Positions 1-6,299 of a stretch of 9,921 bases of DNA are shown here, piece after piece. Source of the DNA: Atopobium sp. UBA2090 (GTDB taxonomy: Bacteria; Actinomycetota; Coriobacteriia; Coriobacteriales; Atopobiaceae). The notes beneath the pieces are model-generated. The model was not told where the DNA came from, did not search any database, and saw nothing but the letters and a program-made list of their open reading frames with translations. The translations under genes and the position numbers were made by a program. The DNA is taken from contig DCZG01000100.1 of assembly GCA_002331575.1 (NCBI GenBank), positions 50,405-60,325 on the forward strand. Direction: 5' to 3'. Positions within the stretch are counted from its first letter, which is position 1. Every line of letters starts with the position of its first letter.

Positions 1-67
1 CTGTCCCCTATTCCATGCCCCGGGGCAGCGCAGGCGGTGCGACCATAAGCACTGGGGGGCGGTATGC

Positions 68-847
68 ATGAGCGATGACGTGAAGCAGAAGGTGTACGAC
101 AAGGCGAGAAGCCTGGGTGCGAATCTGGTCAACTGCTGCTCCGTGTGTGCATGGGAGGAAGTCCCGATACAGGAGCCGGAGTTCTGGCCGAAGAACATCT
201 GGCCCTGGGCGGAGAGCGTCATCGTGCTGGGGATTCCCCTCTTCGCGCCGATGATCGACACGACACCCTCGATGGTGTATCAGGAGCTGTACGACACCAG
301 CAATCGGGTGCTGGACGAGATGGCGTATCGGCTCACGAGCTACCTCGTGACTGAGCTCGGCTCCAGGGCCGTCTTCTTCCCGCGGGATTGCTATTACGGG
401 ATCGACGACCTTGTCGCCGACCCCAGGGCAGCGTTCTCCCACGTGCTTGCCGGCCATTACTCTGGGATGGGGACGATTGGCGACAGCCACAACCTCATCA
501 CCGCAGAGTTCGGGCCACGGCTTCGCATGGTCTCGATCATCACGGACCTTCCGATCGAGCCCGATCCGATGCTGGAGAAGAATCTCTGCATCCACTGCAA
601 GAAATGCCTGCGGGCCTGTCCGACCCACTGCTTTGCGGAGGACGGCGGGCCCGTGTACGCCATGGACAAGGTGACCTGCACCAAGTACCACGTGCAGCTC
701 AAGAACGAGCATCATTGGCCGTGCGGGATATGCATGGACGTGTGCCCCGTCGGTCAGGACCTGAAACCCTATCGCAAGCAGCCGAGAATCACGGACGATG
801 GAATCACCCACTGCCAGCGCTTTGGGTCGCACCCCGCAAGCGAGTAG
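68..847 (+). CDS. 4Fe-4S double-cluster protein, epoxyqueuosine reductase-like
   Basis: 259 aa. The C-terminal third carries two ferredoxin-type cysteine groups: C174-C177-C180-C184P (CIHCKKCLRACP) and C219-C222-C226P (PCGICMDVCPVG), with C204 between them. This is the two-[4Fe-4S] arrangement of QueG (epoxyqueuosine reductase) and reductive dehalogenases, so an electron-transfer or reductase role in the cytoplasm is likely. The N-terminal half has an additional C23-C24-C27 group and no signal peptide. It is shorter than typical QueG (over 300 aa), and I cannot recognise a clear cobalamin-binding region, so true QueG function is doubtful. The ATG at 68 is preceded by a G-run (54-59) at normal spacing; the ATG at 64 is in another frame. 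A DUF3267 gene follows 19 bp downstream and is probably co-transcribed. The family is well supported; the substrate is unknown. Confidence 0.88.
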   Translation: MSDDVKQKVYDKARSLGANLVNCCSVCAWEEVPIQEPEFWPKNIWPWAESVIVLGIPLFAPMIDTTPSMVYQELYDTSNRVLDEMAYRLTSYLVTELGSRAVFFPRDCYYGIDDLVADPRAAFSHVLAGHYSGMGTIGDSHNLITAEFGPRLRMVSIITDLPIEPDPMLEKNLCIHCKKCLRACPTHCFAEDGGPVYAMDKVTCTKYHVQLKNEHHWPCGICMDVCPVGQDLKPYRKQPRITDDGITHCQRFGSHPASE

Positions 848-866
848 ACACTTGTTTGGAGCGGCG

Positions 867-1490
867 ATGCAGAGAGTCGGAAGGTATTTCGAACCCGAGC
901 TTCCCTCGGGCTATCGCGTGGCCAAGGTGATCGACGCCAAGGACAAGCGAACGCTCGTCATGCTCAACGTCGTTGCCGTCGTGCTTGCCCTCCTGGTCCT
1001 CGCGGTCTCGTACGCTTTTCTCGCACCGACCTACGGATGGGGCGAGAAGGACGCATTCGCTCGCGACCTAGCCACCTTCGGGGAGGCACGCATGCTGGAC
1101 CTCTTCGTGGTGCTCGTCTGCTACATGGTCGCCCACGAACTTCTGCATGGTCTCGTGTACAAGGTCCTGACCGGGCACAAGCTCGCGTTCGGCGTCACGC
1201 TCACGGTCGCCTTCTGCGGGGTTCCCGACATCTACACCTACCGCAGGTGCACGCTCGCCTCGCTCCTCGCGCCGTTTCTCGTCTTCAACCTCGTCTTTGG
1301 AGTGCCGCTCGCGTTCGTCGGCCCCTTGGACGCGATTCTCTTCTCGCTGTTGCTTGCGGCGCACGTGAGCGGATGCAGCGGAGACCTCTACGACGTCGGC
1401 CTTCTGTTCTTGAGGTACACAAACCCGCGGACGCTCGTCAACGACGATGGTCCTTCTCAGCGGATCTATGTGCCAGAGGAGCGGGCGTAG
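867..1490 (+). CDS. DUF3267 family membrane metalloprotease (putative zincin)
   Basis: 207 aa integral membrane protein. A zinc-protease HExxH motif (HELLH) is at residues 90-94, inside a hydrophobic helix. A second family-like motif, HVSGCSGDLYD, is near 166-176 and may supply a third zinc ligand (Asp). Hydrophobic segments lie at about 30-53, 78-96, 108-120 and 131-168, so both motifs probably sit within the membrane, as in DUF3267 and site-2-protease-like proteins. The catalytic role and substrates of this family are poorly known. I chose the ATG at 867 because GGAG at 858-861 precedes it with 5-nt spacing and because it leaves a 19-bp gap after the Fe-S gene. An upstream ATG at 798 would overlap that gene without a convincing ribosome binding site. 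The gene converges on the AIM24 gene with only 29 bp between stop codons. Confidence 0.85.
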   Translation: MQRVGRYFEPELPSGYRVAKVIDAKDKRTLVMLNVVAVVLALLVLAVSYAFLAPTYGWGEKDAFARDLATFGEARMLDLFVVLVCYMVAHELLHGLVYKVLTGHKLAFGVTLTVAFCGVPDIYTYRRCTLASLLAPFLVFNLVFGVPLAFVGPLDAILFSLLLAAHVSGCSGDLYDVGLLFLRYTNPRTLVNDDGPSQRIYVPEERA

Positions 1491-1519
1491 CGACAAGTGC
1501 GTCGGCCCGCGGCCTGAGC

Positions 1520-2197
1520 CTACGAGTTGCCGCTCGGGATGTACGGCGCGATCGCGGCGGCGAGACCCACGAGGGGCATGGTCTGCAGCCAGACGGTCCC
1601 TGGTCCCGTGAGCACCGTGTTGAACAGCCCCTCTCCACCGAAGACGATGTTCTTGGCACCCTTGACGCGCTGGATCTCGAGGTTGACGCCACCAGTGAAG
1701 CCGAGCACGTTGCCCGTGTCGACGATGAGCTGCTGACGGGGCGCGAGCTGATACTCGACGAAGCCGCCGTCCACCTCGATGAAGGCCGTGCCCGCGCCCG
1801 CGAGGCGCTGCATGATGAAGCCCTCGCCGCCGAAGAGGCCGCCGCCGAGTTTCTGGTTGAAGAAGACCGAGAGTTCCACGCCCATCTCGCTGGCGAGGAA
1901 GGACTTCTTCTGGACGATGATGTCCGCGCCCGGCGCGATGCGCAGCTCCTTGATGGTCCCGGGGAACGAGGAGCCGAAGGCGACCATGCCGTCGGCCCTG
2001 GCCGTGTAGACGTTCTGGAACATGCTCTCGCCGGAGATGGCCTTGCCGAACATCTTGCCGATGCCGCCGCCCGTGGTCGACATCTCCATGCAGGGGTCCA
2101 TCCAGGCCATCGAACCTGACTCGGTCTTCATCTGCTCGCCCCGCACGAGATGGCAGACGACCACGGGAAAGGCACCACCGACGATTTCGTACTGCAT
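1520..2197 (-). CDS. AIM24 / TIGR00266 family protein
   Basis: 225 aa, about the normal length for this family. It is a glycine-rich beta protein without signal peptide or transmembrane helix. Family-typical stretches include TTGGGIGKMFGKAISGES (41-58), GGGLFGGEGFIMQRLAG (118-134) and the C-terminal TGPGTVWLQTMP (197-208). AIM24-like proteins form a double-stranded beta-helix/TRAP-like fold. The mitochondrial homologue affects inner-membrane organisation, and the bacterial role is unknown. The ATG at 2197 is preceded on the minus strand by AGGAG with about 7-nt spacing, which supports the start. It is transcribed alone, divergently from the DUF554 gene across 178 bp. I am confident of the family and make no functional claim. 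Confidence 0.9.
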   Translation of the reverse strand: MQYEIVGGAFPVVVCHLVRGEQMKTESGSMAWMDPCMEMSTTGGGIGKMFGKAISGESMFQNVYTARADGMVAFGSSFPGTIKELRIAPGADIIVQKKSFLASEMGVELSVFFNQKLGGGLFGGEGFIMQRLAGAGTAFIEVDGGFVEYQLAPRQQLIVDTGNVLGFTGGVNLEIQRVKGAKNIVFGGEGLFNTVLTGPGTVWLQTMPLVGLAAAIAPYIPSGNS

Positions 2198-2375
2198 GGG
2201 ATGCTCCTGTCTGAACGGATGGCGAGGATGCTATTCCTCAGATTGCTGCAATTGTACCTGACCCGCTTCTCGGCCCTCTCCTGGATGGCCACCTCCCGTC
2301 CCTCCGTCCGCGACTGGCAATCGCCTATGATGAACGGCGTCCGCTCGTCGATGCGTCAAAGGGGAAGCCAGCACC
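2198..2375. promoter_or_regulatory. divergent promoter region between the AIM24 and DUF554 genes
   Basis: A 178-bp divergent intergenic region. For the + strand gene there is a good -10 hexamer, TATGAT, at 2326-2331, about 45 bp before the ATG, with no convincing -35 (TCCGTC at 2303-2308 is the best at 17-bp spacing). For the - strand gene, TACAAT on the minus strand near 2250-2256 is a possible -10, also without a clear -35. The ribosome binding sites are AAAGGGGAA just before 2376 and, on the minus strand, AGGAG before 2197. The -10 calls are from eye and are tentative. Confidence 0.4.
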
Positions 2376-3092
2376 ATGCCAGGATTCGGAACCGTCCTCA
2401 ACGTCTGCGGCATCGTCGTCGGAGGCGTGCTCGGCAGCCTCTTCGGCGACCGCCTCGGCAAGAACTACCGCGAGACGCTCATGCTCGCCAACGCCATCTC
2501 GGTCCTGTTCGTCGGAATCGCCGGAGCGATGTCGTACATGCTCAAGGTCTCGGGAGGCGAGCTCTCGACGCAGGGCACCCTCATGCTCGTCGTGAGCATG
2601 GCCGCCGGCGGGCTTCTCGGTGAGCTCGCGGATCTCGACGGGCGCAGCGAGAAGCTCGGCATCTGGCTCAGGCACAAGACCGGCAACGACACGGACTCCG
2701 AGTTCGTCGAGGGCTTCGTCTCGGCGTCGCTCGTCGTGTGCGTCGGCGCGATGGCGGTGGTCGGCTCGATCGAGGACGGCCTCACGGGCGACTGGTCGAT
2801 CCTCGCCGCCAAGGCCGTGATGGACATGGTGGTCATCTTCGTCATGACGGCCTCCCTCGGGCGCGGCTGCATCTTCTCGGCGATTCCCGTGGGCGTGATT
2901 CAGGGGACGATCACCCTGCTCGCGGTGCTCGCCAAGCCGCTCTTCACCGACGCCGCCATGGCCAACCTCTCGCTCACGGGCTCGGTCCTCATCTTCTGCG
3001 TAGGCGTGAACCTCATCTGGGGCAAGAAGTTTCGCGTGGCCAACATGCTGCCGGCGCTCGTCTTCGCCGTGGCCTGGGCGTTCCTGTTCTAG
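2376..3092 (+). CDS. DUF554 family membrane protein
   Basis: 238 aa polytopic membrane protein matching the DUF554 family (YdfK/YqgA of Bacillus and E. coli). The N-terminus, GTVLNVCGIVVGGVLGSLFGDRL (5-27), is the glycine-rich first helix characteristic of the family. Further hydrophobic segments lie at about 38-57, 68-84, 113-131, 143-160, 165-187, 200-215 and 222-238. A charged loop, DLDGRSEKLGIWLRHKTGND, covers roughly 86-105. Function is unknown; it has been suggested to be a transporter. The start is supported by AAAGGGGAA about 9 nt upstream and a candidate TATGAT -10. It appears monocistronic. The stop is immediately followed by a 13-bp intergenic repeat copy at 3101-3113. Confidence 0.9.
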   Translation: MPGFGTVLNVCGIVVGGVLGSLFGDRLGKNYRETLMLANAISVLFVGIAGAMSYMLKVSGGELSTQGTLMLVVSMAAGGLLGELADLDGRSEKLGIWLRHKTGNDTDSEFVEGFVSASLVVCVGAMAVVGSIEDGLTGDWSILAAKAVMDMVVIFVMTASLGRGCIFSAIPVGVIQGTITLLAVLAKPLFTDAAMANLSLTGSVLIFCVGVNLIWGKKFRVANMLPALVFAVAWAFLF

Positions 3093-3100
3093 CGCAGCGC

Positions 3101-3113
3101 CTGGCGAGAAGGA
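3101..3113 (+). repeat. short intergenic repeat, copy 1 (CTGGCGAGAAGGA)
   Basis: A 13-bp sequence identical to the cores at 3421-3433 and 8993-9005, in the same orientation. It begins 8 bp after the DUF554 stop codon, so it sits at the very 3' end of that transcript. Unlike the other two copies, it has no long hairpin directly before it. Confidence 0.6.
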
Positions 3114-3191
3114 CGCGGCGGGTGCTGGGGAGCGGGACTGCCGATGACGGCTTGCGGCGAGTTTGGTTCCTCTCGACGAGGCCCTGACCTG

Positions 3192-3233
3192 CGGGGGCCA
3201 AAGTCGCACCTTACTTTCGATTTTGGCTCCCCG
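3192..3233 (+). terminator. stem-loop downstream of the DUF554 gene, possible terminator
   Basis: The left arm at 3192-3206 (CGGGGGCCAAAGTCG) pairs with the right arm at 3218-3233 (CGATTTTGGCTCCCCG). This gives a 15-bp stem with one bulged base and one G-U pair around an 11-nt loop. No U-run follows on either strand, so it is not a canonical intrinsic terminator. It lies about 100 bp after the DUF554 stop. The right arm can instead pair perfectly with 3274-3284, so two mutually exclusive folds exist. Confidence 0.35.
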
Positions 3234-3306
3234 CGTTTCCGCAGGTGGGCGTGTTGATAAGACCGTCAACCATGAGCCAAAATCCCCTGTGCCGCATGTC
3301 CGATTT

Positions 3307-3386
3307 TGATAACGCACATTTTGCCGCGCGGCTTGCGCGCCAACTGGGCTTTTGTCGCCGGTGCCAGGCAAAATGTGCGATAATCA
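3307..3386. repeat. long inverted repeat (13-bp perfect core, 41-nt loop)
   Basis: CGCACATTTTGCC (3313-3325) is the exact reverse complement of GGCAAAATGTGCG (3367-3379). The stem extends outward with TGAT (3307-3310) against ATCA (3383-3386). The loop contains its own GCGC-rich hairpin near 3328-3342. The right shoulder includes TGCGATAAT (3376-3384), which resembles an extended -10. The 15-bp repeat starts 33 bp beyond the right arm. It could be a terminator, an RNA structure or part of a repeat element. Confidence 0.55.
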
Positions 3387-3418
3387 GCATCCGGAGCTCC
3401 CCGGCCCAAGCGCTCTCG

Positions 3419-3433
3419 GTCTGGCGAGAAGGA
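3419..3433 (+). repeat. short intergenic repeat, copy 2 (GTCTGGCGAGAAGGA)
   Basis: A 15-bp sequence identical to 8991-9005 and in the same orientation. It lies 18 bp beyond the 3' end of the LysR gene, so it marks the left edge of the LysR-operon block. A small stem is possible here, TCTCG (3414-3418) with CGAGA (3425-3429). Confidence 0.6.
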
Positions 3434-3450
3434 TGAGGCGCTTGTCGGTC

Positions 3451-4317
3451 CTACGCGAGGCTTTCCAGGAACCTCTTCGGTGCGGGCGAGAAGACCTGCC
3501 CGCGCTTCCAGGCGAAGTCGATGGTCACCACCGCAGGCGGGTAGAGCAGTCGGAACTCGAGGCCCGTCCCCCTTCCAGTGGTGGCGATCCTGTCCAGGCA
3601 GAGCGCGTAGCCCACATGCTCGCGCACGAGCATCTCGGCGTTGAAGAGCAGGTTGTACGTCGCGACGATGTCTGCGTCAGCGGCGTACTCGCCGAGCCAG
3701 GCCGCGCAGGCCCCGGCGGCATGAGCCTGCTCCGAGGCGATGAGCGGTAGCCCAGCCAGGTCGGCGGGCGAGACGGTCTCCTTCTGCGCCAGCGGGTCTC
3801 CCTCGGGCATGAGCACGCCCCAGGCGTCGGTGGGGGCGAGACGGACGTGGTCGTAGTGGTCTATCTCGGGATATGACATCAGCACGGCGAAGTCGACCGT
3901 CCCGTGCTCGAGGCGCTCCACGACGTCGGCGGCGTCCCCGCTGTGGATGTGGAAGTGCACCCGCGGGTAGAGCTCCCTAAACGCCCTGATCCTGTCGGCG
4001 ATGACGCGCATCGCCTCGCTCTCTCCGGCGCCGATCCAGACGTCCCCCTCGACGATGTCCTCGTTCCGCGCGAGGTCGGCCACCGTCTGGTCGGCGAGTC
4101 CGACGAGCTCCTCGGCGCGACGCCTGAGGTAGAGGCCGCGCTCGGTGGGCGTGACGCTCCTGCTGTGCCGCTCGAGCAGTTCGCAGCCGAGCTCGCGCTC
4201 CAGGTCGGCGATCTGGCGAGAGAGGGTGGGCTGTGTCACGTGGAGGACGTCCGCCGCCTTCGACATGGTCCCCTCCTGGCAGACGGCGAGGAAGTAGCGC
4301 AGGACGCGAAGCTCCAT
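3451..4317 (-). CDS. LysR-type transcriptional regulator
   Basis: 288 aa, normal LysR length. The N-terminal winged helix-turn-helix covers about residues 1-60, with the typical pattern LRYFLAVCQEGTMSKAADVLHVTQPTLSRQIADLE and then LGCELLERHSRSVTPTERG. The linker helix follows, and from about residue 92 the substrate-binding domain (EGDVWIGAGESEAMRVIADRI), which would sense a small-molecule coinducer. The start at 4317 is supported on the minus strand by GGAG about 8 nt upstream. It is transcribed away from the seven-ORF redox/hydrolase run across a 117-bp gap, the classic arrangement for a LysR activator of a divergent operon. A perfect dyad in that gap (4343-4358) is its probable site. The inducer is unknown but is plausibly a substrate or product of the operon enzymes. 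Confidence 0.95.
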   Translation of the reverse strand: MELRVLRYFLAVCQEGTMSKAADVLHVTQPTLSRQIADLERELGCELLERHSRSVTPTERGLYLRRRAEELVGLADQTVADLARNEDIVEGDVWIGAGESEAMRVIADRIRAFRELYPRVHFHIHSGDAADVVERLEHGTVDFAVLMSYPEIDHYDHVRLAPTDAWGVLMPEGDPLAQKETVSPADLAGLPLIASEQAHAAGACAAWLGEYAADADIVATYNLLFNAEMLVREHVGYALCLDRIATTGRGTGLEFRLLYPPAVVTIDFAWKRGQVFSPAPKRFLESLA

Positions 4318-4342
4318 GGTGGCTCCAATCGATGCCCAAAAT

Positions 4343-4358
4343 GCATACCAAAGTATGC
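4343..4358. promoter_or_regulatory. dyad in the LysR/operon intergenic region, candidate LysR binding site
   Basis: GCATAC (4343-4348) and GTATGC (4353-4358) form a perfect 6-bp inverted repeat separated by CAAA. It lies 26 bp upstream of the LysR start and 77 bp upstream of the cyclophilin-like gene, in the most AT-rich part of the block. LysR regulators commonly bind such dyads in the divergent gap. A TATAGG sequence at 4361-4366 could be a weak -10 for the operon; no -35 is evident, which would fit an activator-dependent promoter. Confidence 0.5.
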
Positions 4359-4434
4359 GATATAGGTAATTGTATTGCTTCCTCGTCAGTCGGACAATCT
4401 TCTCGGTGGCGAACTAGCGAAAGGAATGCGGGCC

Positions 4435-4797
4435 ATGTCCCAAAAGATCACCATGCGGTTTGGAAACGCCGAAGTCGCGGGCACGCTCAACGACACCGCG
4501 ACGGCGCGGGCCTTTGCCGACAAGCTCCCCGCCACGATTCGCGTGAGCGGGACGGGCATCGACTTCTGCGGTCGGATGCCGTTCGAGCTGCCCTACGAGC
4601 GGCGTCAGGTGCACCGCGGGTGGGCGAACGGCGACGTCAACTACAACCCCGGCGGTGGTTGGTTCGCGCTGCTCTTTGCCGACGAGGAGAACTCGATGCG
4701 CTACGGCGACCAGGTGAGCATCGGCCGCGTGGACGGTGACCTCGACATGCTGCGCGAGCTCTCCGGTACGTACGACCTCGTGATAGAGAGGGGATAG
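4435..4797 (+). CDS. cyclophilin-like fold protein
   Basis: 120 aa, small soluble beta protein with no signal peptide. The N-terminus KITMRFGNAEVAGTLNDTATARAFADKLP (4-32), then MPFELPYE (48-55), GDVNYNPGGGWFALLFAD (67-83 area) and VSIGRV (95-99) match the bacterial cyclophilin-like domain family. Members often sit beside flavodoxin and hydrolase genes. Peptidyl-prolyl isomerase activity is not established for the family. I chose the ATG at 4435 because AAAGGA (4420-4425) is about 9 nt upstream. The in-frame ATG at 4426 abuts that site, and a TTG at 4375 has no ribosome binding site. It is the first gene of the divergent operon; the next start is 3 bp after its stop. Confidence 0.82.
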   Translation: MSQKITMRFGNAEVAGTLNDTATARAFADKLPATIRVSGTGIDFCGRMPFELPYERRQVHRGWANGDVNYNPGGGWFALLFADEENSMRYGDQVSIGRVDGDLDMLRELSGTYDLVIERG

Positions 4798-4800
4798 GGC

Positions 4801-5319
4801 ATGAGGATTCTCGTTCTGAACGGCAGCGCGCGTCCGGACGGCGGGACGGCGGCGATGGTTGCGGCCTTTGCCCGCGGGGCTCGAAGCGCCGGCCACGACG
4901 TGGACGTGCTCGACATCGCCCGCATGGACATCCACGGCTGCCTGGGCTGTGAGTACTGTCACGCTCGCGGCAACGGCAGCTGCGTTCAGCGCGACGACAT
5001 GGACGAGGTCTACCCGCTCTGGGACGCGGCCGACATGATCGTCATCGCGAGCCCCATCTACTACGGGTCGTTCTCCGGCCAGATGCACTGCCTCATTCAC
5101 CGCACCTACGCGGGCGGCATCCCCAAGCGCTGCACGAAGATGGCACTGCTCCTGTGCTCGGGCGCCCGCGGCGTCTACGACAACGCCGAGGGCATCTACC
5201 ACGGCTTCCTTCAGGGCTACTTTGGCGCCGAGGACTGCGGCGTCTTCGAGGCGACTACGGGCGAGGCAACGTCCGAGCGCATGGCCGAGCGACTTCAGGA
5301 GTTCGGAGAGAGGATCTAA
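4801..5319 (+). CDS. flavodoxin-fold NAD(P)H-dependent FMN reductase, Cys-rich
   Basis: 172 aa. The FMN phosphate-binding loop is at 8-19 (GSARPDGGTAAM). The second flavin loop is ASPIYYGSFSGQ (83-94), followed by a signature of NADPH-dependent FMN reductases and iron-sulfur flavoproteins. Between the loops lies a cysteine cluster, CLGCEYC (C47, C50, C53) plus C61, before DDMDEVY. This spacing resembles the compact motif of iron-sulfur flavoproteins, so it may bind an Fe-S centre, although many homologues have the cysteines without proven clusters. It has no signal peptide and is cytoplasmic. It starts 3 bp after the cyclophilin-like stop, and a purine-rich site overlaps that stop. It may supply electrons to, or reduce a substrate in, the pathway encoded by the operon. 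Confidence 0.88.
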   Translation: MRILVLNGSARPDGGTAAMVAAFARGARSAGHDVDVLDIARMDIHGCLGCEYCHARGNGSCVQRDDMDEVYPLWDAADMIVIASPIYYGSFSGQMHCLIHRTYAGGIPKRCTKMALLLCSGARGVYDNAEGIYHGFLQGYFGAEDCGVFEATTGEATSERMAERLQEFGERI

Positions 5320-5321
5320 CC

Positions 5322-6263
5322 ATGGCACAGGACGGGAACTACATCTTCCAGCTCGCGAGCGACGTGGTCCGCACGCACGTCTCGTTCAAGAACCACTACG
5401 GCATCACGCTGGCCGCCGACCTCTACTCGCCCAAGGGACTTGCGCTCGACGCGCTCGCGGAGAAGGCGCCGGCCGTCGTGGTCGGTCCTCCCTACAGCGG
5501 CGTCAAGGAGCAGGGACCTGGCGTCTACGCCAACGCCCTCGCTCATGCCGGATTCGTGGCGCTCGCCTTCGACCCCTCCTTCAATGGCTACTCTGGCGGA
5601 GAGCCGCGGCACGTCTCGAGCCCCGACGTCTTTACCGAGGACTTCCATGCCGGCGTGGACTACCTCGGCACTCGTGGCTTCGTCGACCGCGAGAGGATCG
5701 GTCTCGTCGGCATCTGCGGCTCCGGTGCCTTCGCGCTCTCCGCCGCACAGGTCGACCCTCGCGTCAGGGCGGTCGTGACGGCGAGCATGGTCGACATCTC
5801 GAGCAACTTCCAGATGCTCACCGACGAGCAGCGCAGGGCGCGTCTCGCGGACGTGGCCGAGCAGCGCTACATCGACTTTCTCAACCCAGCTCCAACGCTC
5901 AACCAGCGCACGGGGCTCGAGCTCGACTTCGAGGGCAATCCCGTGGCCTCCGAGTTCGGCACGTTCTATGCGCGTAGCAGGGGCTACCACCACAACTCGA
6001 TCGCCCAGTTCGCCGTTGCCGACGACATGGCGTTCCTCGACTTTCAGGAGCTCAACCATCTCGACTGGATCGAGTGCCCCATCCTTCTTGTCGCTGGCGA
6101 GAATGCCATGTCGCGCGGGCTCACGGAGGGGGTCTTCGCGGCAGCCTCGGAGCCCAAGGAGATGCTCATCGTGCCGGATGCCAACCACGTCGACCTCTAC
6201 GACGACGTCGACAAGATCCCGTTCGACAGGATCGTGGCGTTTCTCGCGAGAAGCCTGGCGTAG
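5322..6263 (+). CDS. alpha/beta hydrolase with cysteine nucleophile (dienelactone-hydrolase/YcjY-like)
   Basis: 313 aa, cytoplasmic. The core fold is seen from about residue 26 (GITLAADLYSP) onward. Strand AVVVGPP (51-57) precedes the oxyanion region. The nucleophile elbow is GICGSG (130-135), putting Cys132 where most family members have Ser. The acid candidate is Glu260 in LLVAGENA, and His289 lies in VPDANHVDLYD. Cys nucleophiles with this motif are known in dienelactone-hydrolase-like enzymes and in YcjY-type proteins, so this is probably a family trait and not a mutation. Natural substrates are unknown. The ATG at 5322 lies 2 bp after the flavodoxin stop, with GAGAGG upstream at 5307-5312. 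A longer in-frame extension would overlap the previous gene. It is clearly part of the same transcript. Confidence 0.87.
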   Translation: MAQDGNYIFQLASDVVRTHVSFKNHYGITLAADLYSPKGLALDALAEKAPAVVVGPPYSGVKEQGPGVYANALAHAGFVALAFDPSFNGYSGGEPRHVSSPDVFTEDFHAGVDYLGTRGFVDRERIGLVGICGSGAFALSAAQVDPRVRAVVTASMVDISSNFQMLTDEQRRARLADVAEQRYIDFLNPAPTLNQRTGLELDFEGNPVASEFGTFYARSRGYHHNSIAQFAVADDMAFLDFQELNHLDWIECPILLVAGENAMSRGLTEGVFAAASEPKEMLIVPDANHVDLYDDVDKIPFDRIVAFLARSLA

Positions 6264-6299
6264 CTCGGAGTGGTCGAGCAACGAGAGAAGGGTGAAACC

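Larger units (their letters stand above)
3093..3450. other. 358-bp gene-free region rich in inverted repeats
   Basis: This region lies between the convergent DUF554 and LysR genes and holds no convincing gene. It contains two copies of the CTGGCGAGAAGGA repeat (3101-3113 and 3421-3433), a stem-loop at 3192-3233, an 11-bp perfect long-range pair (GATTTTGGCTC 3219-3229 with GAGCCAAAATC 3274-3284), a 7-bp pair (CAAAATC 3278-3284 with GATTTTG 3302-3308) and a 13-bp perfect inverted repeat (3313-3325 with 3367-3379). The central part is more AT-rich than the neighbouring genes. Possible roles are bidirectional termination, a structured RNA or a non-autonomous repeat. Confidence 0.6.

Noticed and set aside
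16..27. Perfect palindrome TGCCCCGGGGCA before the first gene
   Set aside because: 12 bp of G/C in high-GC DNA with no loop or U-run, too little to call a terminator or operator.
1040..1053. GGCGAGAAGGACG inside the DUF3267 gene, resembling the intergenic repeat
   Set aside because: It encodes GEKD in a conserved-looking protein and lacks the leading CT. Most likely a coincidence of codon choice, though it slightly weakens the repeat's rarity.
1491..1519. Possible bidirectional terminator between the convergent DUF3267 and AIM24 genes
   Set aside because: Only a 4-bp GGCC stem is visible and there is no U-run.
1037..2119. Long + strand frame across the DUF3267 and AIM24 genes
   Set aside because: It runs through two recognisable genes in other frames, including the antisense of AIM24, and shows no family features.
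2325..3371. 348-codon minus-strand frame opposite DUF554
   Set aside because: Antisense shadow rich in Glu/His/Arg; the + strand frame is a clear polytopic membrane protein.
3376..3384. TGCGATAAT as an extended -10 promoter reading antisense into the LysR gene
   Set aside because: It lies in the arm of the inverted repeat and has no -35, so the match may be incidental. Mentioned only as a possibility.
3245..3436. 63-codon + strand frame ending in SVWREG in the repeat-rich region
   Set aside because: It overlaps the inverted repeat and the 15-bp repeat, has no convincing ribosome binding site and no family. Its C-terminus is simply the repeat translated.
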